Of a DNA stretch of 64,000 nt, positions 9,092 to 17,325 are shown in pieces. The DNA comes from Streptococcus gallolyticus subsp. gallolyticus DSM 16831 (GTDB lineage Bacteria; Bacillota; Bacilli; Lactobacillales; Streptococcaceae), in the NCBI RefSeq assembly GCF_002000985.1, contig NZ_CP018822.1, positions 1,258,001-1,322,000 of the forward strand, written 5' to 3'. The notes under the pieces were generated by a model. That model was given only the letters and a program-made list of their open reading frames with translations. It was not told the DNA's origin and made no database searches. The position numbers and the translations under genes were made by a program. The first letter of the stretch is position 1. The number at the start of each line of letters is the position of its first letter.

Positions 9092-9970
9092 TCAGATAAA
9101 TACTTTATGCGGTTTGTAAAGGTCATCTCGCGGCTCAAGAATTGCCACCAACTTATCCTCATAAAATCCCGCAAGTTGTTCATCTTGTCTATCCAAAGCA
9201 ATTTTTCGTCCAAAAGAAATCTCTATTTTTTGGTCTTCGGTCAAATCAACACGTGGTAAATCCATAACGCCGTATTCGACAGGAAGAAGAAATGAAAAAT
9301 CTTCCAAAGCTACTTTATCAGCGATTTCTGCCAAAGTTAAGGCATTTTCTAGTCGTAAACCAGCTGAAGCTTCGCGTTCCAAATACGACATATGACTAGC
9401 GTAGCCAAGTTTTTTTCCTAAATCAACTGACAACGTACGAATATAAGTTCCTTTACTACAAGCCACTTCAAAATCAAAATAACAACAATCATCTTTAAAT
9501 TCTAACGGGCTAGTGCGTTTGAAATCATGGATTGTCACATGGCGTTCAGGTCGCTCAACTGTTTGACCAGCGCGAGCATATTCATATAATCGTTTGCCGT
9601 TGACTTTAACTGCTGAGTACATAGGAGGAATTTGAGTGATTTCGCCGATAAAACTTCTCAAAGCCAAGTCAACTTCTTCTACTGCTACATCACTAACTGG
9701 CGTTGTCTCAAGACGTTCACCACTAGCATCTTCCGTTGTTGTCGAATACCCTAGACAAATCTGCCCACGATAAATCTTGCCAGCTTCTGTCATGTATTCA
9801 ATCACACGTGTTGCTTTACCAACAGCAATTGGCAGAACTCCAACAACGTCAGGGTCTAGCGTTCCTCCGTGACCAATTTTCTTTTCATGCAATATTTTTC
9901 GAAGCTTAAAGACTGCGTCGTGACTCGTCATTCCTGCTTCTTTTTTTAAATTAATAATTCCGTTAATCAT
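9092..9970 (-). CDS. truB: tRNA pseudouridine(55) synthase
   Basis: 292 aa from the ATG at 9970, giving the standard N-terminus [19 protein letters not shown]; a TTG 30 bp upstream would only add unconserved residues. Converts U55 in the tRNA T-loop to pseudouridine. The catalytic aspartate lies in [15 protein letters not shown], and [20 protein letters not shown] follows. Operon with ribF. Length is normal. Confidence 0.95.
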   Translation of the reverse strand: MINGIINLKKEAGMTSHDAVFKLRKILHEKKIGHGGTLDPDVVGVLPIAVGKATRVIEYMTEAGKIYRGQICLGYSTTTEDASGERLETTPVSDVAVEEVDLALRSFIGEITQIPPMYSAVKVNGKRLYEYARAGQTVERPERHVTIHDFKRTSPLEFKDDCCYFDFEVACSKGTYIRTLSVDLGKKLGYASHMSYLEREASAGLRLENALTLAEIADKVALEDFSFLLPVEYGVMDLPRVDLTEDQKIEISFGRKIALDRQDEQLAGFYEDKLVAILEPRDDLYKPHKVFI

Positions 9971-10007
9971 AACCTTTATTATAACTTTTTTTACTAACAA
10001 AAGACAA

Positions 10008-10037
10008 GCTAAAACACCATTATGAGAGTTTTAGCTA
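10008..10037 (-). terminator. Terminator after the DUF438 gene
   Basis: AGCTAAAAC and GTTTTAGCT arms with a 12-nt loop; on the minus strand TTGTCTTTTG follows, between the DUF438 stop and truB. Confidence 0.65.
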
Positions 10038-10055
10038 TATTCTTATCTATTCTGT

Positions 10056-11411
10056 TTAAATGTCGCGATTGTTATCGCTACCTAACTCAAAGAAATCTTG
10101 AATTTCTTGAACGTATTCTAAGACGCCTTGAAATTCACCATTTTCATCACGAACAGCAGCGTAGGTGACATGAACAAATTTACCGAGTTTTTCTGACTTG
10201 AACCACATCACAACTTTATCTCGTTCACCAGAGCGCAAAAGCGTAAAAATTTTCTTGACTTTATCTAAAACTTTTGGTGGATGACAAAGCTCAACATGGC
10301 GTCCAATCTGACTTGGTGTCCGTTTAAAAATCATTTCATCTGGTGCTTTACTATCGTTGTAATATTGGAAAATATCATCTTTATTGACGAAAGTGATTTC
10401 TAATGGTAAATGATTGAGAATGAGATTTGCTTGTTCGACTGATAGGTAACCGTTACCGAATGGTTGTTGACTCGTACGGTCAAAACTTTGACTTTCCTTT
10501 TTAGGTGTAAAACTAATAGTGAACTGCCCTTCTGGCGTATCAATGACTTTGGTCAATTGATTATCAGTTGTTGAATTTTCTTGACTATCTTCTGTTTGGT
10601 TTGTCGAATGCGCAAGGTCTTGTTTTGTATCCTCAAAATTTTCACGATGAGGCTGCCATTTAGCTGTTGGTTTAACAATCGCATAACCATAAGCATCACT
10701 TTCTTCGGCAATCGCAAGCCAATCGTCTTGAGTTAACGTTTCTAGTAAAATCATTAAGAGAATAGCTTCTTCCTTGAAAATCATTTCCTCGAATTCTTTT
10801 GCGAATGCTTCAAAGGCTGAAGAAATTTCCTCGTTTGTTAGGTCAGGTAACTGCTCCACAGCAGTTTGCGCTTTTTCAAAAAGTGCTCTAATGTTATCAT
10901 CAACACCCCACATGACTTTTGGCGGTGCATCATGCCCATATCGTTCCATCACTGGGAAAAAGAGGTTTTCTTTACGATTATAATGATTCTGGAATTGCCC
11001 TAAAAGACTCATCTGATGCTTCAATCCACGAATCAAATCTGGACGAAATTCCTCGTTTTCAGCCTTTTCATAATTTTCGATAATACGACGAATGCGTAAC
11101 ATGGCAGCACGTAAAGCAAGATTTTCTTGTTTAAAAACATAGACTGGATGCCCTTCTTGCTCCGCATCTGGCACATCAACATCTGAGATAGCACCTTTAA
11201 AAAGATTAGCATGAACATTACACAAGCTCATGACATCCTCAAAAGTAATGCCAGTATCAGTCCCCATTAGCTCATGTTCCATCATTGAGATTTCCAAGGC
11301 TGACACACCTGTAAAATGCTGGTCAAAATCCTCTTGAACAGACTTAGCATCAGCACCATGATGCAAACGTAACAGAATATCTTTTAATATTTCAATACGA
11401 TTTTCAGTCAT
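10056..11411 (-). CDS. DUF438, hemerythrin HHE and PAS domain protein
   Basis: 451 aa from the ATG at 11411 (GGAGG 5 nt upstream). Three regions in order: DUF438 at about 1-75; a hemerythrin-like HHE helical bundle at about 85-240, with H-rich segments including QFQNHYNRKENLFFPVMERYG; then an acidic linker and a PAS domain at about 325-440 (LEITFVNKDDIFQYYND). HHE proteins bind di-iron or respond to oxygen and nitric oxide. It overlaps the DUF1858 gene by 8 bp and is surely cotranscribed. A role in redox sensing or iron-centre repair is inferred. Confidence 0.85.
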   Translation of the reverse strand: MTENRIEILKDILLRLHHGADAKSVQEDFDQHFTGVSALEISMMEHELMGTDTGITFEDVMSLCNVHANLFKGAISDVDVPDAEQEGHPVYVFKQENLALRAAMLRIRRIIENYEKAENEEFRPDLIRGLKHQMSLLGQFQNHYNRKENLFFPVMERYGHDAPPKVMWGVDDNIRALFEKAQTAVEQLPDLTNEEISSAFEAFAKEFEEMIFKEEAILLMILLETLTQDDWLAIAEESDAYGYAIVKPTAKWQPHRENFEDTKQDLAHSTNQTEDSQENSTTDNQLTKVIDTPEGQFTISFTPKKESQSFDRTSQQPFGNGYLSVEQANLILNHLPLEITFVNKDDIFQYYNDSKAPDEMIFKRTPSQIGRHVELCHPPKVLDKVKKIFTLLRSGERDKVVMWFKSEKLGKFVHVTYAAVRDENGEFQGVLEYVQEIQDFFELGSDNNRDI

Positions 11412-11643
11412 AACTGCCTCCAATCACTTCATAACCATTAAATTCAAGTGTTCGTTGAATTTTTTCAAGTGAAATATTAGCTAACTTTGCACCAGCTTTT
11501 AGAGACGTTACTTTCCCAACTGTGTTTAGCATGGCAGGTTTTGACAATGGCTTAAACCCCAAATCTACCAAAATCTCCTTCACTTCTGGATGTTCCTTAA
11601 TCGTCTCAGCGACTGGTTTTGATAAATCTATAATATTGTTCAT
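11404..11643 (-). CDS. DUF1858 domain protein
   Basis: 79 aa. A single DUF1858 domain starting MNNIIDLSKPVAETIKEHPE, related in fold to the DUF542 domain found at the N-terminus of ScdA/Ric iron-centre repair proteins. It overlaps the DUF438/HHE gene and precedes it, so the two together resemble a split DUF542-HHE protein. GAGG lies 8 nt before the ATG. Unlike true DUF542 (Cys-Cys), I see no cysteine pair, so a direct repair role is uncertain. Confidence 0.85.
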   Translation of the reverse strand: MNNIIDLSKPVAETIKEHPEVKEILVDLGFKPLSKPAMLNTVGKVTSLKAGAKLANISLEKIQRTLEFNGYEVIGGSYD

Positions 11644-11725
11644 AATAATTACCTCAATATTTGATAGCTTTATTATAACACATCAGACAAAGTGACAATG
11701 ATTTTGAAACTATTAACAATTAACA

Positions 11726-12155
11726 TTATTTTAGATAGAGAGAATAACCACGACTAGCTTGCTTGAAACCATAATTTTCATAAAAACGATGAGCTATTTG
11801 TCGTTCTAAAGTATCCCCACTATTTAGCGCTAAAGCGTGAATATTTTCAGATAGTGCACGATTTTTGACAGCATCTATCAAGGCTGTCGCAACACCCTTA
11901 CGGCGATAGTTTTGTAATACTGCCAGAATAAGAATGATAGTAGGCACCTTCATTTTCAAAAAATAACATTTTAGCATAACCAATCATCCCAATGATTTCA
12001 TTGTCATCAACTGCGACTAAAAGATGGTAATCAGGATGAGAAAGAACTGTTTTTAATCGTCTAACCAATTCAGCTTCCTTGACAGGATAGCCAAGTTCAG
12101 CATAAAGAGGGGATAACTTTTCAATATCTAATAGTTGAGCAGGTCTAATAATCAT
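11726..12155 (-). pseudogene. GNAT N-acetyltransferase broken by a frameshift
   Basis: The N-terminal half reads in one frame from the ATG at 12155 (MIIRPAQLLDIEKLSPLY ... IIGMIGYAKMLFF). It runs off the GNAT pattern near 11945. The C-terminal half continues in another frame with the acetyl-CoA binding motif QNYRRKGVATALI and ends RFYENYGFKQ at 11726. Joined, they give one normal GNAT of about 142 residues. A single-base indel near 11940-11950 is the simplest explanation. It could be a real lesion or an assembly error. Confidence 0.8.
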
Positions 12156-12206
12156 TTTCAGTCCTCACACATTTCAGGAAAAGAAACAACACCACATTGA
12201 AAGGCC

Positions 12207-13721
12207 CTATTCTTCTTTTAACGCTTCAAATTTGGCACGCATGGTTGGATTTTTTCGTGTTAATTTTTTGACGGAAACATCGTCTAATTTATTGTTAGCA
12301 AGGCGGAGCTGATTTTCACTAGTTGTCAAAAAACGCTTGACTTCTTCCATGCGGCGGATTGATTTATCAATTTCATCAATGGCTTTTTTGAAGTTATTAC
12401 TTGCTGAAGTATAGTTCTTAGCAAAAGCGTTTTTAAAGGTTTCAAGGTCATCTTCAAAGTGTGTGATGTCAATATTTTGTTCACGTACCAAAGCTAACTC
12501 TTGCTTGTATTTGAGTGAGTTGAGCGCAGCATTTCGCAAAATACCAATCAACTGAATGAATAACTGTGGACGGACAACGTACATTTTTTCATACTCATGA
12601 CTAACGTCAACAATACCAGTATTAAAGTAATCATTGTCTGCTTCTAGCATGGTTACTAAAACGGCATACTCACAATTTTTCTCGCGACGGTCTTTGTCTA
12701 ATTCTTTATAGAAATCTCTATTTTTGTGCTTCGTTTTTGTTTCATCCGCTTCATTTTTCATCTCAAACATGATGGATAGTATTTCAATACCATTTTCGTC
12801 CGTTTCACGATAAATGAAATCCCCTTTTGAACCACGACTTGATACTTCATTGTCTTTACCGAAAGTGGCATTTGGAAAAGCGTAAGCACGAACCTTGTTA
12901 AACTCCGTTTCAGCATAGACTTCTAAACTTTCTCCGATAGCTTTTGTAGATTGTTGCGCTTTGAAATTTTTGTAAAATTCCACCTGCTCGTTAGCCGCTT
13001 TTAGTTGCGCTTCATAGTCACTCTTGACAGAAGCTAAGGATAATTCTGCCTCTTTTTCTTGAAGAGCTAGTTTTGATTTGGCATCATCACGTTCTTTTTC
13101 AACAGCCGCAACGGCTTCAACTAGACTGTTTTTGTTTTCAAGCGATAAACGTTCCAGTTGATTTTGAACCTCAACCAATTCCTTATCTTTCTTAGATAAC
13201 GCTTGACTTAGTTCTAGCTCTTTTACGGAAGATAAATTTTCTAATTGTACTTTAAGTTCTGTGATTTCTGTTTCTTTTTTACTAAGCGCTTGCTGATTTT
13301 CTAAGGTAAAAGATTGTTTTAACTGCTCGATTTGAGCGGATAAATCTGACAATTCCTTATCTTTTTCGGTCAACGCTTGTGTCAATTCAAGGTCTTTTAC
13401 GGAAGTTAGATTTTCCAATTGTACTTTCAACTCAGTGATTTCTTGCTCTTTTTGACTTAAAAGGCGTTGGTTTTCTAAGGCTAGTGTCTGTTTTAGCTGT
13501 TCTAGCTGCGTGGTTAGCTCGCTGATTTCTTTATCTTTCGCGCTAGCTTGCGTTTGCAAATCATTTTTTGATTTTTCTTCTAGCAAAGCCTTTTCTTTTT
13601 CAAGACGGTCGTGGATTTCTTTATCAAATTCATTGCTACGGACTTGTGCTAAAAGCTGACTATACTCTGTCTCATTGATTGTAAAAACAGTTCCGCAATG
13701 CGGGCATTTAATATTATTCAT
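12207..13721 (-). CDS. DUF2130 protein with coiled coil and PD-(D/E)XK-like nuclease domain
   Basis: 504 aa. An N-terminal zinc-finger-like CPHCG at 6-10, a long coiled coil at about 30-255, then the DUF2130 core at about 260-430. The core contains GDF (D301) and FEMKNE (E320, K322), spaced as in PD-(D/E)XK nucleases, followed by a helical C-terminus. The coiled coil holds a near-perfect 58-residue tandem repeat (66-123 and 124-181). GAGGA precedes the ATG. The cellular role is unknown; it resembles RmuC-type DNA-associated proteins. It lies 80 bp downstream of an HsdS-like gene but is separated from it by a terminator. Confidence 0.85.
   Translation of the reverse strand: MNNIKCPHCGTVFTINETEYSQLLAQVRSNEFDKEIHDRLEKEKALLEEKSKNDLQTQASAKDKEISELTTQLEQLKQTLALENQRLLSQKEQEITELKVQLENLTSVKDLELTQALTEKDKELSDLSAQIEQLKQSFTLENQQALSKKETEITELKVQLENLSSVKELELSQALSKKDKELVEVQNQLERLSLENKNSLVEAVAAVEKERDDAKSKLALQEKEAELSLASVKSDYEAQLKAANEQVEFYKNFKAQQSTKAIGESLEVYAETEFNKVRAYAFPNATFGKDNEVSSRGSKGDFIYRETDENGIEILSIMFEMKNEADETKTKHKNRDFYKELDKDRREKNCEYAVLVTMLEADNDYFNTGIVDVSHEYEKMYVVRPQLFIQLIGILRNAALNSLKYKQELALVREQNIDITHFEDDLETFKNAFAKNYTSASNNFKKAIDEIDKSIRRMEEVKRFLTTSENQLRLANNKLDDVSVKKLTRKNPTMRAKFEALKEE
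13179..13526 (-). repeat. Two 174-bp tandem repeats in the DUF2130 coding region
   Basis: Units 13353-13526 and 13179-13352 encode nearly identical 58-residue coiled-coil blocks, each holding EITELKVQLENL and LELxQAL. Because 58 residues keep phase with the helix, the expansion lengthens the coiled coil without breaking the frame. Confidence 0.8.
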
Positions 13722-13761
13722 AAATTCCTCACTTGAATTTTCTAATTATTACCATTATAGC

Positions 13762-13788
13762 AAAAAAGAAGCTCAATTAGCTTCTTTT
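13762..13788 (-). terminator. Terminator of the HsdS-like gene
   Basis: AAAGAAGCT/AGCTTCTTT hairpin with TTTTTT on the minus strand. A TATAAT -10 follows for the DUF2130 gene. Confidence 0.85.
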
Positions 13789-13801
13789 ACTTATGCCTAT
13801 A

Positions 13802-14398
13802 TTAAAATAAGTTTTTTTCAACCTCGCTACGAATACGTTGCCATTCTTGTTTTGCTCTTTTTAGTTTACGTTTATAGTCTTTCAAACCTTGTTCGTATCC
13901 TTGAATTAAATAGGCTTGGCGAATCGAAGGAATCTTTGGTATTTCAATACTAATAATTTTTTGAGTATTTAAATTCATCACATTCTTACCAGTATTTGTC
14001 TCATCTAGTAGTGCTTGTCCTAAATCAGATGCCAAAAACAGTCTGATATAACCACCTGAAATATCGCTGGTAGGACGTAAAACAGTAATGTTAGCCGAAG
14101 CAATTACTGGTTCATCTTGTTCAGCAAAAACAGCAATTTTTTTCACTGTACCTTTAGAAGCGATTAACACATCTCCTTCTTGCAACAGATAATGTGAGAC
14201 ACTTTTTTCATCACAATCAATTTTCTTTAAGTGAGCATAGTCAATCCCCGTGTCGTTCATGTCGCTTAAATTAATTACAGAAATATTGCCACTATCTCCT
14301 AATTTTGAAACTGCCTTACCTTTAAAATGTTCTGTAATCTCCTTTAAAGGAATCTTAGCAATCTTATTTGATTTGTAATTTTCAACAAGTTCGTTCAT
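13802..14398 (-). CDS. Orphan HsdS-like single target-recognition-domain protein
   Basis: 198 aa, about half the length of a type I specificity subunit. One target-recognition-like domain at about 10-160 with VINLSDMNDTGIDYAHLKKI, LLQEGDVLIASKGT and the closing MNLNTQKIISIEIPKIP, all typical of HsdS half-subunits. A C-terminal helix at 160-198 resembles the conserved spacer helix. No hsdM or hsdR is nearby. AAAGGAG precedes the ATG. It may be a free-standing DNA-binding protein rather than part of an active type I system. Confidence 0.75.
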   Translation of the reverse strand: MNELVENYKSNKIAKIPLKEITEHFKGKAVSKLGDSGNISVINLSDMNDTGIDYAHLKKIDCDEKSVSHYLLQEGDVLIASKGTVKKIAVFAEQDEPVIASANITVLRPTSDISGGYIRLFLASDLGQALLDETNTGKNVMNLNTQKIISIEIPKIPSIRQAYLIQGYEQGLKDYKRKLKRAKQEWQRIRSEVEKNLF

Positions 14399-14415
14399 AA
14401 CTATCTCCTTTATAC

Positions 14416-14435
14416 TTTAGTATTATAATACTAAA
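14416..14435. promoter_or_regulatory. Perfect 20-bp palindrome at the HsdS-like gene promoter
   Basis: TTTAGTATTATAATACTAAA reads identically on both strands and contains TATAAT. It lies about 18 bp before the start codon, next to the ribosome site, so it may overlap the -10 element. Related palindromes occur elsewhere in the window. Confidence 0.6.
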
Positions 14436-14452
14436 ACTATTTTTTGACAAGT

Positions 14453-14479
14453 AAAACGGTCTATCCCTAGACCGTTTTT
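14453..14479 (-). terminator. Terminator downstream of the ECF module
   Basis: AAAACGGTCTA/TAGACCGTTTT hairpin with T runs on both strands, 100 bp after the EcfA stop codon. Confidence 0.75.
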
Positions 14480-14577
14480 AATTAGATTAACAACAAGAAA
14501 TCAAAACTTGCAGAGGAATCTTTTTCTACAAAACCATTGACTTCAAGTCTCTGTTAGTAACTTTATTTGCCACTATC

Positions 14578-15969
14578 TTATTCATTCGAAATATAGTTTG
14601 CAAAATCTAGTTGATAGTCACAAACAGTCGTGACTAATTCTTTATCGTGTGTGATAACAAGAACGATTTTTCCTGCTGCTTTTAACTCTTGCAAAAGTTT
14701 CCCAACAGCTAACATATGCTCGTAATCAAGACCGCTTGTTGGCTCATCAAAGATGAAAATTTTCTTATCTGATAGCAAAGCATTTCCGATAAGAACACGT
14801 TGTTGTTCACCACCTGATAAAGATAGCGGATGACGTTGTAACAAGTCTTGTAAACCTAAATTATCAGCAATTTTTTGATAATTCTTTTTCTGCTGATTGC
14901 CAAGAAGCAACTCTTTTTTAACACTATCTGAAAAGAGTTGAAGGGAAATTTCTTGCCTAACGTAAGCTGTCTCTTTAAGACGTTCTTTTTCTGAAAGGGA
15001 ACGTCCTGCAAGAGAAATAATGCCATTTGACTTATTTAAACCAGAAAGAAGCTTTGCAAAACTTGATTTTCCAAGACCATTTTGCCCAAGAATAGCTATT
15101 ATTTTCCCAGCTGGAAAAGCTAAACGACTTATAGCCCCCAAAGATTTTTTCCCTGCTGTCAGCGTAAGCTCGTGTACCTGAAGGCTATCTTGAGCAGGCG
15201 TTTCTGGTAATGTTTGACTCGCAAAAGAAAGATTTTTGCCACCACGTAAACCAAGCTGATGACGCTTATCTTCGCTTAGGGGTAGCCACTCCTTACGTGA
15301 CCAAGTATGAGTCACCTCACCATTTTCAAAATACAGATAGGTATCACCTAAATCTTTTAAGAAATCTAGACGGTGCTCAGCTATCACAATCGTCACTCCG
15401 AGTGCTTTTAAAGCTTTAAGATGTGATTTTAACCTTTCGACGCTTGTTTGGTCTAAATTGGCACTCGGCTCATCTAGTATCAAAAGTTGAGGATTTTGCA
15501 TGTTAGCTGTCGCAATGGCAACACGCTGCTGCTCCCCACCTGAAGCGTTTAGTAAATCATAATTCAACAACTGTTCAAGATTAAATAACTCGGTTGTTTG
15601 CTTTAGACGACTTTGGATGTCAGTTTGAGCAATCCCTTGGTTTTCACAAGGAAAAACTAGCTCGTGTTCAACTTTGCGGTGGAAAAATTGTGTGGCAGGA
15701 TTTTGAAATACAGAGGCAATTTTTTGCGACATTTCTTCGACAGAATTTTGCCCTGGTTGCATGCCAACAACTTGAATGTCACCTTCTAATTTACCTTGAT
15801 AGTATTCGGGTACTAAACCATTCAATAATCTTGCAAAGGTTGTCTTACCACTACCGCTTTTTCCACAGAGCACCAAACATTCCCCCTTAGCAACTTGGAG
15901 AGAATCGATTTTCAGACTTAATTTCTTACTGTTCAAATAAGTGAATTTAAGATTTTTAACGGAAATCAT
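14578..15969 (-). CDS. ECF transporter ATPase with two fused ABC domains
   Basis: 463 aa from the ATG at 15969. Two ATP-binding domains in one chain replace the usual EcfA/EcfA' pair. Domain 1 has Walker A GKSGSGKT and signature ASGGEQQR. Domain 2 (from about 265) has Walker A GQNGLGKSS and signature LSGGEQQR. Both Walker B DEP motifs (LILDEPSANLD, IFIFDEPTSGLD) are intact. It powers uptake with the adjacent EcfT and S component; start and stop codons interlock with the EcfT gene. Confidence 0.92.
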   Translation of the reverse strand: MISVKNLKFTYLNSKKLSLKIDSLQVAKGECLVLCGKSGSGKTTFARLLNGLVPEYYQGKLEGDIQVVGMQPGQNSVEEMSQKIASVFQNPATQFFHRKVEHELVFPCENQGIAQTDIQSRLKQTTELFNLEQLLNYDLLNASGGEQQRVAIATANMQNPQLLILDEPSANLDQTSVERLKSHLKALKALGVTIVIAEHRLDFLKDLGDTYLYFENGEVTHTWSRKEWLPLSEDKRHQLGLRGGKNLSFASQTLPETPAQDSLQVHELTLTAGKKSLGAISRLAFPAGKIIAILGQNGLGKSSFAKLLSGLNKSNGIISLAGRSLSEKERLKETAYVRQEISLQLFSDSVKKELLLGNQQKKNYQKIADNLGLQDLLQRHPLSLSGGEQQRVLIGNALLSDKKIFIFDEPTSGLDYEHMLAVGKLLQELKAAGKIVLVITHDKELVTTVCDYQLDFANYISNE

Positions 15970-16658
15970 CACAATGTCACCCCCGTTATGAGAGCTAATA
16001 CGAAAATAACCATAAAGCCATAGGCAGCATAATCAACTAAGCCAAATCGATAAGTCACATAAGAAGTCTTTCTTTTTTTACTAGCGACACCTTTTGTCAT
16101 ACTAGCAATTGTCAAATCTTGTGCGATACGAGTAGCATTCATCAGCAAAGGCACTAAAATATATTCAAAAAACATCAGCGGATGACGAATAATCATCCAA
16201 CGACTCGTAAAAATTCCTCTGATTTTTAGGCTATCACAAATCATTCGGTAATGCTCTTTTATCGTTGGTAAAAATCGCATCATGACGGCAATAGCGATTA
16301 AAAGTCCTTCTGGCATGTGCCATGTACGCATAGTGACGATGAATTCATGCACCGAACCCTTTAAAATACTACCACCAATCATAAAACAAGGTAAAAATCT
16401 ACGCCCACCAACTAGAAACAAAGCAATATAAGACGTCACATACTCTGGCGATAATAGATAATCTTCTAAAATAATCAGTGCTAAGAACGGAATGACATAA
16501 TATAGCGCTCTTTTTCGATCACCTTCAAGAAAAAACAATATTCCTAAGCTAATCATTAAAAGGCATTCATAACCGTCAGAAATATGAAGCAGCAATAAAA
16601 TATTGGTAAAAAAGAGCAAGATTATTTTAGTGCGAACATCAATAGTAACTGTATTCAT
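15969..16658 (-). CDS. ECF transporter transmembrane component EcfT
   Basis: 229 aa with about five membrane helices. The coupling-helix region holds the EcfT-like Ala-Arg-Gly-type motif: SLKIRGI near 144-150 and ATRIAQDLTIASMTKGV near 175-191. It links the ATPases to the substrate-binding S component. It overlaps the neighbours on both sides by single bases (TAATG, TGATG), showing tight translational coupling. Confidence 0.88.
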   Translation of the reverse strand: MNTVTIDVRTKIILLFFTNILLLLHISDGYECLLMISLGILFFLEGDRKRALYYVIPFLALIILEDYLLSPEYVTSYIALFLVGGRRFLPCFMIGGSILKGSVHEFIVTMRTWHMPEGLLIAIAVMMRFLPTIKEHYRMICDSLKIRGIFTSRWMIIRHPLMFFEYILVPLLMNATRIAQDLTIASMTKGVASKKRKTSYVTYRFGLVDYAAYGFMVIFVLALITGVTL

Positions 16659-17242
16659 TACTCTACCATACCAGCTTTATTAAAGTGTTTTTTAAGCATA
16701 TATTGTCCGAATAGACCGCCAAGTAAACCACCGATAATGATAGTTAAAGAAAGCCAAGCGACGTTTGAAAAATCGAAATTAACCATTACTTCATTGATAT
16801 AACTTGTGTCTTTTCCAATCGCAACCAAATGTTCAATATAAGCGTCTCGAACAACCCACATCATAATGACAGGACCTAAATTTCCGAATGAAAAGATAAT
16901 ATAAGAAATCAAATTGTAAAGTTTATTTTCATATTTACCAAATTTTGCAATGATATCCGCTAAAATACCGCAAATCAAATTTGGAAGGAACGAAAAGGCG
17001 AAATGTCCTGACATAAAGAAGAAAACGGAAATAACAGCTGACATTAGTATTAAACAACCAAATTTCTTTGTTTTAGCAATTAAGAGCATATAAACTGTTC
17101 CTGCCAACAAAGCAATGAAAGCTGGCGCATATTTCATATTTGCACTATACGCCAATAGAACAGATAATAATGTTCCTAAACATAAAAAAACAAAATAAAG
17201 TGCTGTATAAATTCCTGTTGTAATAATATCTTTAGTTTTCAA
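16658..17242 (-). CDS. MptD/Trep_Strep family ECF S component
   Basis: 194 aa with six hydrophobic segments, starting at a TTG codon with GGAG 5 nt upstream; the next ATG would delete the first helix. N-terminal TKDIITTGIYTALYF matches the Trep_Strep/MptD family of putative substrate-binding S components. It shares an operon with EcfT and the double ATPase. The substrate is not established. The two exporter-fold ABC proteins upstream suggest a metal chelate or similar small molecule. Confidence 0.85.
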   Translation of the reverse strand: MKTKDIITTGIYTALYFVFLCLGTLLSVLLAYSANMKYAPAFIALLAGTVYMLLIAKTKKFGCLILMSAVISVFFFMSGHFAFSFLPNLICGILADIIAKFGKYENKLYNLISYIIFSFGNLGPVIMMWVVRDAYIEHLVAIGKDTSYINEVMVNFDFSNVAWLSLTIIIGGLLGGLFGQYMLKKHFNKAGMVE

Positions 17243-17293
17243 AATAACTCCAATCTATATAAGCTGTCTCGTTTTAAGACAGAATTTTTAAAT

Positions 17294-17312
17294 TTAGTAT
17301 TAAAATACCAAC
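17294..17312. promoter_or_regulatory. Recurring palindrome upstream of the S component
   Basis: TTTAGTATTAAAATACCAA lies about 50 bp before the TTG start and 14 bp past the upstream stop. It is a member of the recurring TTTAGTATTnnAATACTAAA family. Confidence 0.5.
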
Positions 17313-17325
17313 ATATATTCATATG

